A program made the position numbers and the translations under genes. The notes beneath the pieces were generated by a model. The model had not been told where the DNA came from. It worked only from the letters and a program-made list of their open reading frames with translations, and searched no databases. Below are positions 23,617 to 32,910 of a DNA stretch of 64,000 nucleotides, piece by piece (the stretch's first letter is position 1; every line of letters begins with the position of its first letter). Source of the DNA: Allobosea vaviloviae (lineage in GTDB: Bacteria > Pseudomonadota > Alphaproteobacteria > Rhizobiales > Beijerinckiaceae); the NCBI RefSeq assembly GCF_001298265.1, contig NZ_LGSZ01000040.1:124001-188000 (forward strand). Direction: 5' to 3'.

Positions 23617-24999
23617 ATGCCGTTCCGGTCGCATCGCTATTCGCTCGGCGCGCGGCTGTTCCTCTCGGCGGCGATCTGCTGCGCCCTGGTGCTGCTCCTG
23701 GCCGGATTCGGCCTGACGACGTTCTATCGCCGCTCGGCCGAGCGAGGCTTCGACGAGCGCCTCAGCGTTTATGTCAAAGAGCTGATCGCCGACCTCGCCG
23801 CCCCGCCCGAGACGGAGCGCCAGGCGATCGGCGATCTCGGCGAGCCGCGCTTCGACCTGCCGCTCTCGGGCTGGTACTGGCAGATCATCCGGCTCGACGG
23901 CGAGCGGCCGACCATCCGGGCATCGCGCTCCCTCGTCGGCGGGCAACTGCCCAAGCTTCTCGACCAGCCGATCGCGCCCAATGCACGGGGCCTGCGCGAA
24001 AGCTACATTTCCGGCCCCGACGACCGCTCGCTACGCATCCTCGAACGCGAGATCGATGTCGGCGAGGATGGCCGATTCACGGTCGCCGTCGCCGCCCCCT
24101 CGGATGAGATCGACGCCGATATCCGCGACTTCCGGCTGGCGCTGACCATGACCTTCGTCCTGCTGGGACTGGCCTTGGTCGCCTCCACCATCGCCCAGGT
24201 TCGTTTCGGCCTGCGTCCTCTCGTGCGCCTGGGCGCCGCCGTCGGCATGGTGCGTACCGGCGAGAAGCCGCGCATCATCGGCCAGTATCCTCCCGATCTC
24301 GCTCCCCTGGCCGGCGAACTCAACCAGCTCATCGACGCCAATCACGAGATCCTCGACCGCGCCCGCACCCAGGTCGGCAATCTCGCCCACGCCCTCAAGA
24401 CGCCGCTTAGCGTGATGCTGAACGAGGCCGAGGCCGATGGCGGCGAGGGGCAACTGCCCCAGACGGTGAAGAGCCAGGCTGCGATCATGCGCGATCAGGT
24501 CCAGTACTATCTCGACCGCGCCCGTGCGGCGGCGCTCTCGGGCGCGCTCGGCGGCGTCACCGAGGTGGCGCCCGCGCTCGATGCCCTGATCCGCACCTTC
24601 ACCAAGATCTCTCAGGGCAGGGGCATCGCTGGCAGCCACAGTGTCCCGGCGCGCGTCCGGTTCCGCGGCGAGAAGCAGGATTTCGAGGAAATGCTGGGCA
24701 ACCTGCTCGACAACGCCTTCAAATGGGCAAAGGCGACCGTCGAGGTTTCGCTGGCGGCCCCGGAAGAAGGCAAGCCCGGCCAGATCGTCCTGCTGATCGA
24801 CGATGACGGGCCAGGCCTGCCGGAGGAGGCCTTGGCCGATGTCCTGAAGCGCGGCCGGCGGCTCGACGAGGCGACGCCTGGCTCGGGGCTGGGCCTAGCG
24901 ATCGTGGTCGATCTCGCCAAGCTTTACGGCGGAGAGCTGTCCTTGCAGCGTTCGCCGTTGGGTGGCCTGCGAGCCTGCCTCGTCCTGCCCTCCGTCTGA
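23617..24999 (+). CDS. feuQ: Sensor histidine kinase (FeuQ/PhoQ-like)
   Basis: 460 residues: N-terminal membrane helix (about 15-38), periplasmic domain with GWYWQIIRLDG, second membrane helix (about 170-190), HAMP, HisKA with GNLAHALKTPLSVMLNEAEA and HATPase with NLLDNAFKWAK and DDDGPGLP...GSGLGLAIV. The H-box NLAHALKTPL is of the PhoQ/FeuQ type. Cognate regulator is immediately upstream. Confidence 0.85.
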   Translation: MPFRSHRYSLGARLFLSAAICCALVLLLAGFGLTTFYRRSAERGFDERLSVYVKELIADLAAPPETERQAIGDLGEPRFDLPLSGWYWQIIRLDGERPTIRASRSLVGGQLPKLLDQPIAPNARGLRESYISGPDDRSLRILEREIDVGEDGRFTVAVAAPSDEIDADIRDFRLALTMTFVLLGLALVASTIAQVRFGLRPLVRLGAAVGMVRTGEKPRIIGQYPPDLAPLAGELNQLIDANHEILDRARTQVGNLAHALKTPLSVMLNEAEADGGEGQLPQTVKSQAAIMRDQVQYYLDRARAAALSGALGGVTEVAPALDALIRTFTKISQGRGIAGSHSVPARVRFRGEKQDFEEMLGNLLDNAFKWAKATVEVSLAAPEEGKPGQIVLLIDDDGPGLPEEALADVLKRGRRLDEATPGSGLGLAIVVDLAKLYGGELSLQRSPLGGLRACLVLPSV

Positions 25000-25073
25000 G
25001 CCATGTGCCCGCGTGACCCTTTGTCGCCATCTTCGGACATGAAGCCGGACCCGTCTTTGGCTAAGACCTCTCC

Positions 25074-26174
25074 ATGCTGATCTGGATTATCTTCGCGGTC
25101 ATGACGGGGGCGGCGATCTTCGCCCTGCTCTGGCCGCTCAGCCATGGCCGCGTCGCCGCCCTGGCCGATGCGTCCGATGCGACGAGCCTCTACCGGGCCC
25201 AGCTCGGCGAGATCGACCGTGATCTGGCGCGCCGGCTGATCGGGCCTGGCGAGGCAGAGGCTGCACGCGCCGAGGCGGCTCGGCGCCTGTTGCGTGCCTC
25301 CGGCGATGAAACCGACCCGGCCGGCGAGACTGAATCCTCGTTGCGCCGCCGCCGCGCCACCTCCGCCCTGGCTCTCTCCTGCGTGCCGCTGCTGGCGCTG
25401 CTGGTCTATGGTGCCTATGGCTCGCCGGGAAACCCGGACCAGCCTTTGTCGGCGCGGTTGCAGGCCGATCCGTCGCGTCAGGATTTCGCGCTGGCGTTGT
25501 CGCGGATCGAGACTCACCTCGCCAACAACCCCTCGGACGCCAAGGGCTGGTCGGTGATCGCGCCGGTCTATCTGCGTCAGGGTCGCTATGACGATGCGGC
25601 CAACGCGTTTGCTGCCGCGATCCGGCATGGCGAGCCGAATTCCGAGGCGCTGGCGGGCCTGGGCGAGGCACGCACGCTGGCGGCCGGCGGCGTCGTCACG
25701 GCTTCGGCCCGCGAGAGCTTCGCCGAAGCCGTCAAGCTCGACCAAGAGAATGCCCGCGCCCGCTTCTTCCTCGCCATTGGCAAGGAGCAGGACGGGGATG
25801 CGCCGGCTGCGATCACGGCTCTGCGGGACCTGCTCGGCACCGCCGCACCCGATGCGCCCTGGAGTGCGGCCGTGCGCCAGCGCCTCGAGCGGCTCGAAGC
25901 GGAAACCGCAGGCAGCGCGATCACCTCACTGGCCCCCGCCGACCGTCAGGCCGCGATCCGCACCATGGTCGACGGGTTGGCGCAGCGCCTGAAGGCCGGC
26001 GGTGGCACGCTTCCGGAATGGACGCGGCTGATCCGCTCGCAGGTCGTCCTCGGGGACAGGACCGCCGCCATGGACGCTCTGGCCATGGCGCGCGAGCGCC
26101 TCACGGATGCGGCCGCGCTCGCGGAACTCGATGCGCTTGCGGTCGAACTCTCGCTGAAGGAGACGGCGCCATGA
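25074..26174 (+). CDS. ccmI: Cytochrome c biogenesis protein CcmI
   Basis: 366 residues. Two membrane helices near the N-terminus ([19 protein letters not shown] and [18 protein letters not shown]) enclose a basic cytoplasmic loop containing [20 protein letters not shown], typical of CcmI. TPR-like repeats follow ([20 protein letters not shown]). CcmI binds apocytochrome c and presents it to CcmF/H. It opens the operon ccmI-E-F-H; its stop overlaps ccmE. Confidence 0.92.
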   Translation: MLIWIIFAVMTGAAIFALLWPLSHGRVAALADASDATSLYRAQLGEIDRDLARRLIGPGEAEAARAEAARRLLRASGDETDPAGETESSLRRRRATSALALSCVPLLALLVYGAYGSPGNPDQPLSARLQADPSRQDFALALSRIETHLANNPSDAKGWSVIAPVYLRQGRYDDAANAFAAAIRHGEPNSEALAGLGEARTLAAGGVVTASARESFAEAVKLDQENARARFFLAIGKEQDGDAPAAITALRDLLGTAAPDAPWSAAVRQRLERLEAETAGSAITSLAPADRQAAIRTMVDGLAQRLKAGGGTLPEWTRLIRSQVVLGDRTAAMDALAMARERLTDAAALAELDALAVELSLKETAP

Positions 26175-26698
26175 CCGCAGCCGAGCAGCCCCGCGCCATG
26201 GCCCCGAAACGACGGCTGACCCGAAAACAGCGGCGGCTCGTGCTGATCGGCGCCGCGGGTACCGTGCTCTGCCTTGCGGCAGGCCTCGTGCTGTTCGCGC
26301 TGCGCGACACGATCGTGTTCTTCTACGGGCCGACGGAGATCGCCGAGAAGGGCGTCGCGCCGGGAACCCGCATGCGCCTCGGCGGGCTGGTCGAGAAGGA
26401 CTCCGTCGTGCGCGGACCCGGGCAGCGTGTCGTCTTCTCGATCACCGACAGCCGCACCGCGATCAAGGTCAGCTATGACGGGCTGCTGCCCGACCTTTTC
26501 CGCGAGGGGCAGGGCGTCGTCACCGAGGGCGTGTTCCAGGGGGCAGGGCAGTTCCGTGCCGATTCCGTCCTGGCCAAGCATGACGAGACCTATATGCCGC
26601 GCGAGGTCGCCGACACGCTGAAGAAGCAGGGGCATTGGCAGCCCGACGCCGGGACGTCGGCACCGCAGGCTGCGCCGACGCCTCAGGTCACACAGTGA
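26171..26698 (+). CDS. ccmE: Heme chaperone CcmE
   Basis: 175 residues from the ATG overlapping ccmI. One membrane anchor (about 22-44), an OB-fold periplasmic domain with [14 protein letters not shown] and [16 protein letters not shown], and the heme-binding [10 protein letters not shown] with covalent ligand H137 and Y141. The C-terminal tail is Pro/Ala-rich. CcmE receives heme from CcmC/D and passes it to CcmF. Confidence 0.95.
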   Translation: MTAAEQPRAMAPKRRLTRKQRRLVLIGAAGTVLCLAAGLVLFALRDTIVFFYGPTEIAEKGVAPGTRMRLGGLVEKDSVVRGPGQRVVFSITDSRTAIKVSYDGLLPDLFREGQGVVTEGVFQGAGQFRADSVLAKHDETYMPREVADTLKKQGHWQPDAGTSAPQAAPTPQVTQ

Positions 26699-26705
26699 GG
26701 CGCGC

Positions 26706-28688
26706 ATGATCGTCGAGATCGGCCATTTCGCGCTGGCGCTCGCGCTTGGCGTCGCCGTCGTGCAGGCGCTTGTGCCGCTCTGGGGCGTCGCGCGTCAGGA
26801 CAGGGCGCTGGCCGGCGTCGGCTCCGCTGCGGCGATCACCTGCTTCCTGCTGGTCGCGCTGTCCTTCTGCGCGCTCGTCATCTCCTATGTGCGCTCCGAT
26901 TTCTCGGTCGAGAACGTCGTCGCCAACTCGCATTCGACGCAGCCGCTGATCTACAAATTGACCTCCGTCTGGGGCAACCATGAGGGCTCGATGCTGCTCT
27001 GGGTGCTGATCCTGACGCTGTTCGGCGCTCTGGTGGCGATGTCGCGGCGCTCCCTGCCGGTCAGGCTGCGGGCGGGGACGCTGGCCGCGCAGGGCATGGT
27101 GGCGGTCGCCTTCCTCGCCTTTACCCTGCTGACCTCGAACCCGTTCCGCCGGCTGGTTCCGGCCCCGCCCGACGGGCAGGATCTCAACCCGATCCTGCAG
27201 GATCTCGGCCTCGCGATCCATCCGCCGCTGCTCTATGTCGGCTATGTCGGCTTCTCCATCACCTATGCCTTCGCGGTCGCAGCCCTGATCGACGGCCGCA
27301 TCGATGCGGTCTGGGCCCGCGCCGTGCGGCCCTGGACGCTGCTGGCCTGGGTCTTCCTGACACTGGGCATCGCGATGGGCTCCTACTGGGCCTATTACGA
27401 ACTCGGCTGGGGCGGCTGGTGGTTCTGGGATCCGGTCGAGAACGCCTCGCTGATGCCCTGGCTCGCCGGCACGGCGCTGATCCATTCCACCGTGGTGATG
27501 GAGAAGCGCGACGCGCTGAAGGTCTGGACCATCCTGCTGGCGATCCTGACCTTCTCGCTGTCGCTGCTCGGCACATTCATCGTCCGCTCCGGCGTGCTGA
27601 CCTCGGTGCATTCCTTCGCCAGCGACCCGTCGCGGGGTCTCTTCATCCTCGGCATCCTCGTCTTCTTCGTCGGCGGCTCGCTGGCGCTCTTCGCCTGGCG
27701 CGCGCCGCTGCTCCGGCAGGGCGGCCTGTTCGCGCCGGTCTCGCGGGAAGGCGCGCTCGTCGTCAACAATGTCTTCATCGCCACCGCCTGCGCCACCGTC
27801 TTCATCGGCACGCTCTATCCGCTCGTGCTGGAGATGCTCACCGGAGACAAGATCTCGGTCGGTCCGCCCTTCTTCAACGCGACTTTCGTGCCGGTGCTGG
27901 TGCCGCTGCTGCTGGTCCTGCCGCTGGGCCAATCGCTCGCCTGGAAGCGCGGCGATCTGCTCGGCGCGGCGCAGCGCAACCTCGCCGCGTTCGGGCTCGC
28001 GATCCTGGTCGCCCTGGTCATGATCGCCTGGTCCTGGGGCGGTCCGGTTCTGGCGCCGCTGGGCATCGGACTGGGCGTCTTCCTGGTCGCGGGCGCGGCC
28101 TTCGATCTCGGCGAGCGCATCGTCACGCGCGCCAGCGGCTGGTCGGCGATGCTGTCGCGGGCGAAAGGCCTGCCGCGCTCGGCCTGGGGCACCGCGCTCG
28201 CCCATGCCGGCGTCGGCCTGAGTGTCATCGGCATCGCGGCTGCCGCCTGGAGCACGGAGGCGATCGGCGTGCTCAAGCCGGGCGAGCGGATGACCAGCGG
28301 TCGCTACACGATCGTGCTGGAATCGGTCTTGCCGCGCAGCGGGCCGAATTTCCGCGCCGAGGTCGCGCGCTTCCAGCTCTTCTCCGGAAACCGCGAGCTT
28401 CAGCCGCTTGAGGCCGCCAAGCGCGTCTACACGGCCCGCTCGATGCCGACGACAGAGGCCGGCATCCGCACCGACGGGCTGAGCCAAGCCTATGTCGCGC
28501 TAGGCGAGCCGCAGGGCAATGGCGCCATCGCGGTCCGGCTCTATGACAAGCCGCTGATCCTGCTGATTTGGATTGGCGCCATCGTCATGGCCTTCGGCGG
28601 CGCGCTCTCTCTGACAGACCGGCGCTTCCGCCTGGCGGCGCCAAAGCGGGCGATCGCGCGCCCCGCCGCCATACAGCCGGCGGAGTGA
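26706..28688 (+). CDS. ccmF: Heme lyase subunit CcmF
   Basis: 660 residues, about 14-15 membrane helices. The tryptophan-rich heme-handling motif WGGWWFWDPVENASLMPWL is present, with HPPLLYVGYVGF and NSHSTQPLIYKLTSVWGNHE (in part) around conserved His residues. The hydrophilic C-terminal periplasmic domain contains YTIVLESVLPRSGPNF. It couples heme to apocytochrome c with CcmH and CcmI. ccmH begins five bases after its stop. Confidence 0.96.
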   Translation: MIVEIGHFALALALGVAVVQALVPLWGVARQDRALAGVGSAAAITCFLLVALSFCALVISYVRSDFSVENVVANSHSTQPLIYKLTSVWGNHEGSMLLWVLILTLFGALVAMSRRSLPVRLRAGTLAAQGMVAVAFLAFTLLTSNPFRRLVPAPPDGQDLNPILQDLGLAIHPPLLYVGYVGFSITYAFAVAALIDGRIDAVWARAVRPWTLLAWVFLTLGIAMGSYWAYYELGWGGWWFWDPVENASLMPWLAGTALIHSTVVMEKRDALKVWTILLAILTFSLSLLGTFIVRSGVLTSVHSFASDPSRGLFILGILVFFVGGSLALFAWRAPLLRQGGLFAPVSREGALVVNNVFIATACATVFIGTLYPLVLEMLTGDKISVGPPFFNATFVPVLVPLLLVLPLGQSLAWKRGDLLGAAQRNLAAFGLAILVALVMIAWSWGGPVLAPLGIGLGVFLVAGAAFDLGERIVTRASGWSAMLSRAKGLPRSAWGTALAHAGVGLSVIGIAAAAWSTEAIGVLKPGERMTSGRYTIVLESVLPRSGPNFRAEVARFQLFSGNRELQPLEAAKRVYTARSMPTTEAGIRTDGLSQAYVALGEPQGNGAIAVRLYDKPLILLIWIGAIVMAFGGALSLTDRRFRLAAPKRAIARPAAIQPAE

Positions 28689-28693
28689 ACGCG

Positions 28694-29173
28694 ATGCGCC
28701 CCGCCTCCATGCGCCGGCTTGTCCTCGCCGTCATGCTGGGCCTCGCCACGGCGGGGCCCGCCGTGGCGGTGCAGCCGGGCGAGATCCTTCCCGATCCAGC
28801 GATGGAGCAGCGGGCGCGGGCGATCTCGTCGGAACTGCGCTGCCTGGTTTGCCAGAACCAGTCGATCGACGATTCCGATGCGCCGCTCGCCAAGGATTTG
28901 CGCGTGCTCGTGCGCGAACGGCTGGTCGCCGGCGACAGCGACAGCGCGGTGCGCGATTTCGTCGTGGCGCGCTATGGCGACTTCGTGCTGCTGCGGCCGC
29001 CGCTCGACGTCAGGACGGCGCTGCTTTGGGGCGCGCCCTTCCTGATCCTGCTGGCAGCGCTGGGCTTCCTGTGGCGGCGGGGCAGGGCGATGGCCGCACC
29101 CGCTAGCGCGGCGCCGCTGTCCGAGGATGAACGTCGCCGGGTCGAGCGCCTGCTCGGCGACGAAGCTCCCTGA
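28694..29173 (+). CDS. ccmH: Cytochrome c maturation protein CcmH
   Basis: 159 residues. A signal sequence (LVLAVMLGLATAGPAVA) precedes the thioredox motif LRCLVCQNQS (C50, C53), which reduces apocytochrome c cysteines. A membrane helix follows (ALLWGAPFLILLAALGFLW). Last gene of the ccm operon. ccmA, B, C, D and G are not in this window and must be elsewhere. Confidence 0.95.
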   Translation: MRPASMRRLVLAVMLGLATAGPAVAVQPGEILPDPAMEQRARAISSELRCLVCQNQSIDDSDAPLAKDLRVLVRERLVAGDSDSAVRDFVVARYGDFVLLRPPLDVRTALLWGAPFLILLAALGFLWRRGRAMAAPASAAPLSEDERRRVERLLGDEAP

Positions 29174-29309
29174 GCCGCCTCGACCCCGGCAGATGCAAAT
29201 CGTTACCTTACAAAAACGTCATCTTCGGGCGAAACCGGCGTAACGCGCCGTCCGTCATGGTCCTCGTCACGAGCAGGGAAGGCCCTGCCGCAGATTTCGA
29301 GGTTCCGTC

Positions 29310-30497
29310 ATGACGACCAACACAACCCCTTCACGCTCCATCCTGAAGCGCGGCGCCCTCCTTGCCGGCGCGGCCACCCTCGGCATCGGCCTCGCCGCCG
29401 GCCTCGCCGATGGCGCCCTGAAACTCGACCATCCCGCCTTCGCCCAGCCGATCCAGCTTTCCGGCGTTCAACCCCAGCTGCCCTCCTTCGCCGACATGGT
29501 CGAGAAGGTGAAGCCCGCCGTCGTCTCCGTGCGCGTCAAGCTCAAGGGCGATGGCGAGAGCGCCGATGACGATCAGGGCAGCCTCGACGACCTGCCGCCC
29601 GGCCTGCGACGCTTCTTCGAGCAGCAGCAGGGTCCGCGCGCCGCGCGTCCCGACCGGCCGAAGGCGCAGCAGGCCATGGCTCAGGGTTCGGGCTTCTTCA
29701 TCAGCCAGGACGGCTATGTGGTGACCAACAACCACGTCGTCGAGAAGGCCTCGACCGTCCAGCTCGTCACCGACGACGGCAAGACCCTCGATGCCAAGGT
29801 GATCGGCACCGACCCGCGCACCGATCTGGCCCTGCTGAAGGTCAAGGACGGCAGCAATTTCCCCTTCGTCCAGCTCGCGCCCGGCAAGCCGCGCATCGGC
29901 GACTGGGTGCTGGCAGTCGGAAACCCCTTCGGCCTGGGTGGCACGGTTACGGCGGGCATCGTCTCGGCCCAGGGCCGCGACATCGGTTCGGGACCCTATG
30001 ACGACTTCCTGCAGATCGACGCGGCCGTGAATCGCGGCAATTCCGGCGGCCCGACCTTCAACCAGAAGGGCGAAGTCGTGGGCGTCAACACCGCGATCTT
30101 CTCGCCCTCGGGCGGCAATGTCGGCATCGCCTTTGCGGTTCCCGCCTCGACAGTCGAGCAGGTCGTCGCAGCCCTCAAGAAGGACGGCAAGGTCTCGCGC
30201 GGCTTCATCGGCGTGCAGATCCAGCCGGTCACCGGCGAGATCGCCACGGCGGTCGGCCTGAAGGAGGAGCACGGCGCGCTCGTCGCGGCGGCCGAGAAGG
30301 ACGGTCCTGCCGCCAAGGCCGGCATCCGGCGCGGCGACACGATCCTCGCGGTCGACGGCGAGTCGGTGAAGGACGCCAAGGACCTCTCGCGCAAGATCGC
30401 CAAATATGCGCCGGGCTCCAAGGCCAAGATCACGGTCTGGCGCGACGGCAAGCAGCGCGACATCACCTTCGAGGTCGGCAAGCAGCCTTCGGCCTGA
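29310..30497 (+). CDS. degP: DegP/HtrA-type periplasmic serine protease
   Basis: 395 residues. An N-terminal export signal (SILKRGALLAGAATLGIGLA) is followed by a trypsin-like domain with His (VTNNHVVEKA), Asp (RTDLALLKV) and Ser (NRGNSGGPTFN), then one clear PDZ domain (SRGFIGVQIQPV, GDTILAVDGESVKDAKDLS). Periplasmic quality control. It is shorter than E. coli DegP because only one PDZ is present, as in DegS-like or some Do proteases. The downstream two-component pair may respond to envelope stress. No clear sigma-E promoter was recognised in the 136-bp upstream spacer. Confidence 0.9.
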   Translation: MTTNTTPSRSILKRGALLAGAATLGIGLAAGLADGALKLDHPAFAQPIQLSGVQPQLPSFADMVEKVKPAVVSVRVKLKGDGESADDDQGSLDDLPPGLRRFFEQQQGPRAARPDRPKAQQAMAQGSGFFISQDGYVVTNNHVVEKASTVQLVTDDGKTLDAKVIGTDPRTDLALLKVKDGSNFPFVQLAPGKPRIGDWVLAVGNPFGLGGTVTAGIVSAQGRDIGSGPYDDFLQIDAAVNRGNSGGPTFNQKGEVVGVNTAIFSPSGGNVGIAFAVPASTVEQVVAALKKDGKVSRGFIGVQIQPVTGEIATAVGLKEEHGALVAAAEKDGPAAKAGIRRGDTILAVDGESVKDAKDLSRKIAKYAPGSKAKITVWRDGKQRDITFEVGKQPSA

Positions 30498-30514
30498 GTT
30501 CGGGCACGCTGAAC

Positions 30515-30542
30515 ATGCTGCCGACCGCCCGGTCGGCAGCAT
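30515..30542 (+). terminator. 12-bp perfect hairpin after degP
   Basis: ATGCTGCCGACC, loop GCCC, GGTCGGCAGCAT, beginning 18 bases after the degP stop. No T-run follows, so termination may be partial. Confidence 0.6.
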
Positions 30543-30606
30543 CAAAGGCAAGGCGCGTGTTCTTCCGGCAGCCTGTCGCCCCCCGCCGGGAGACCAGCCT
30601 TCACCG

Positions 30607-30643
30607 CGGCAGGCCGGATGCGTATCGTCCGGTCTGCCGTTTT
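30607..30643 (+). terminator. Second hairpin with T-runs after degP
   Basis: CGGCAGGCCGGA (30607-30618) pairs with TCCGGTCTGCCG (30628-30639) through 12 pairs (one G-T), then TTTTGCGTTTT. This looks like an intrinsic terminator isolating degP from the response regulator at 30679. Confidence 0.7.
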
Positions 30644-30678
30644 GCGTTTTGCAGGCTTTTGTGGACTAGGGTTGGGTC

Positions 30679-31362
30679 ATGAGACTCCTGATCGTCGAAG
30701 ATGATGCCGAGGCCGCGGCCTATCTGACCAAGGCGTTCCGCGAGGCCGGCCATGTCGCCGACCATGCCGGCGACGGGCTCGAGGGCTACGCCATGGCCGA
30801 GGGCGGCGGCTACGACGTGCTCGTGGTCGACCGCATGCTGCCCCGCCTCGACGGCCTTTCGCTGATCCGCTCGCTGCGCGAGCAGAAGGACGCGACGCCG
30901 GCGCTGATCCTGTCGGCGCTGGCGCAGGTCGATGACCGCGTGAAGGGCCTGCGCGCAGGCGGCGACGACTATCTGCCCAAGCCCTACGCCTTTTCCGAGC
31001 TTCTCGCCCGCGTCGAGGTCCTCGCCCGCCGCCGTGGCGCGCCTGCGTCCGAACCGACGACCTATCGCGTCGGCGATCTCGACCTCGACCGTCTGGCCCA
31101 CCGTGTCACGCGCGGTGGGACCGAAATCCTGCTGCAGCCACGCGAATTCCGCCTGCTCGAATATCTGATGAAGCATGCCGGCCAGGTGGTGACGCGCACC
31201 ATGCTGCTGGAGAACGTCTGGGATTATCATTTCGACCCCCAGACCAATGTCATCGACGTGCATGTCAGCCGCCTGCGCGCCAAGGTCGACAAGGGCTTCG
31301 AGCATCCGATGATCCACACCATCCGCGGCGCGGGATACATGGTCCGTGACACAGCTCGCTGA
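30679..31362 (+). CDS. OmpR-family response regulator
   Basis: 227 residues. Receiver with D51 (DVLVVDRMLPRLDG) and DDYLPKPYAFSELLARVEVL, then a winged-helix DNA-binding domain (REFRLLEYLMKHAGQVVTRT, NVIDVHVSRLRAKVD). The cognate kinase starts inside its last codons (17-bp overlap). The arrangement degP, regulator, kinase, glnE recurs in alphaproteobacteria. Signal unknown. Confidence 0.9.
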   Translation: MRLLIVEDDAEAAAYLTKAFREAGHVADHAGDGLEGYAMAEGGGYDVLVVDRMLPRLDGLSLIRSLREQKDATPALILSALAQVDDRVKGLRAGGDDYLPKPYAFSELLARVEVLARRRGAPASEPTTYRVGDLDLDRLAHRVTRGGTEILLQPREFRLLEYLMKHAGQVVTRTMLLENVWDYHFDPQTNVIDVHVSRLRAKVDKGFEHPMIHTIRGAGYMVRDTAR

Positions 31363-32899
31363 TCGCCAGGGCGGGGCCGCCGTCGTCCCGTCGCGGCAGA
31401 AGCAGCGCCTGTTGCCGAACCTGTTCCGCACGACGGCGTTCAAGCTCACGGCGGTCTATCTCGTCGTCTTCGCGCTCTTCGCCGGGGTGTTGCTCGGCTA
31501 TGTCGCCTGGAACGCCAGGCGCCTGCTCGACGACCAGATCCGCTCGACCATCGACGCCGAGATCCAGGGCCTGGCCGAGCAGCAGCGCCTCGGCGGCATC
31601 AGGCGGCTCGTCAACGTCATCGAGCGCCGCTCGGGCGCGCCGGGCGCCTCGCTTTATCTCGTGACCACGCCGGTGGGCGAGCGCATCGCCGGCAATGTCG
31701 AGGCGCTGCCGCCGGGCACGCTCGACCGCCCGGGCGAGGCGGAGATCGAATATGCCCGCTCCAGCGAAACCGTAGACCGGCCGAGCCGCGCCATCGTGCG
31801 GATCTTCATGCTGCCCAACGGCTTCCGCCTGCTGGTCGGCCGTGATGTCGAGGAGCGCGAGCGGCTCGGCATCGTCATACGGCGCGCGGCGGGCTGGTCG
31901 CTGCTGCTGGTCTTCGTGCTCGGCTGTTTTGCGAGCTGGTTCGTGGCGCGGCGCGTGCTCAAGCGCATCGACGACATGACCGGCACGGCCCAGTCGATCA
32001 TGGATGGCGACCTCAAGGGCCGGCTCGCGATCTCGGGGACCGGCGACGAACTCGACCGGCTGGCGCTCAACCTCAACGCGATGCTGGACCGGATCGGCGA
32101 GCTGATGGCCGGCATGCAGCAGGTCTCCGACAATATCGCCCATGACCTGAAGACGCCGCTGACGCGCCTGCGCAACCGGGCCGAGGAGGCGCTGCGCACG
32201 GCGACCTCGCCCGACGAGCTGCGCACCGCGCTCGACGGCTCGATCGACGAGGCCGACAATCTGATCCGCGTTTTCAACGCGCTGCTGATGATCGCGAGGC
32301 TCGAAACCGGCCGAATTCAGGACAGCATGGACGTGCTGGACCTCTCCGAGATCGTGTCGGGCATGGCCGAGCTCTACGAGCCGCTGGCCGAGGAGGCCGG
32401 GCTGTCGCTGGTGACCGATGTCGCGCCCGGCCTGCGGGTTTCAGGCAACCGGGAACTCATTGGGCAGGCACTGGCGAACCTGATCGACAATGCGTTGAAA
32501 TATGGCCAGCCGGCGGAGGGCGGACAGGCGCTTGTCACAGTCGCCGCGAGACAGACCGATGGCGAGATTCTGCTTTCGGTCGCCGATCATGGCCCCGGTA
32601 TCCCCGAGGGGGATCGCGGCCGCGTTCTCGACCGTTTCGTGCGGCTCGATGCCAGCCGCAGCAAGCCCGGCTTTGGCCTGGGCCTCTCCCTTGCCGCTGG
32701 CGTCGTCAGGCTCCATGGGGGGCAGCTGCGGCTGGAGGACAATGCGCCTGGCCTGCGCGTCGTCATCGCGCTTCCGATCGGTGAGGCGGGTGCGATCGGG
32801 TCCGGTCCCGTCGAAGCCGAGCCTGTGGACACAGCCTCGCCCGCACCGCTTTCTGCCTCGACAGGATCGGCAAACCCTGTTGGCTTGCCATCCCTCTGA
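31346..32899 (+). CDS. Sensor histidine kinase
   Basis: 517 residues from GTG 31346. First membrane helix about residues 35-58 (LTAVYLVVFALFAGVLLGYV), a periplasmic domain, second helix (LLLVFVLGCFASWFV), HAMP (RRVLKRIDDMTGTAQSIMDG), HisKA (SDNIAHDLKTPLTRLRNRAE) and HATPase (NLIDNALKYGQP, DHGPGIPEGD, GFGLGLSLAAGV). The tail after the kinase core is Pro/Ser-rich. Coupled to the regulator upstream. Confidence 0.9.
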   Translation: MTQLADRQGGAAVVPSRQKQRLLPNLFRTTAFKLTAVYLVVFALFAGVLLGYVAWNARRLLDDQIRSTIDAEIQGLAEQQRLGGIRRLVNVIERRSGAPGASLYLVTTPVGERIAGNVEALPPGTLDRPGEAEIEYARSSETVDRPSRAIVRIFMLPNGFRLLVGRDVEERERLGIVIRRAAGWSLLLVFVLGCFASWFVARRVLKRIDDMTGTAQSIMDGDLKGRLAISGTGDELDRLALNLNAMLDRIGELMAGMQQVSDNIAHDLKTPLTRLRNRAEEALRTATSPDELRTALDGSIDEADNLIRVFNALLMIARLETGRIQDSMDVLDLSEIVSGMAELYEPLAEEAGLSLVTDVAPGLRVSGNRELIGQALANLIDNALKYGQPAEGGQALVTVAARQTDGEILLSVADHGPGIPEGDRGRVLDRFVRLDASRSKPGFGLGLSLAAGVVRLHGGQLRLEDNAPGLRVVIALPIGEAGAIGSGPVEAEPVDTASPAPLSASTGSANPVGLPSL

Positions 32900-32910
32900 G
32901 GGGATGCGGG

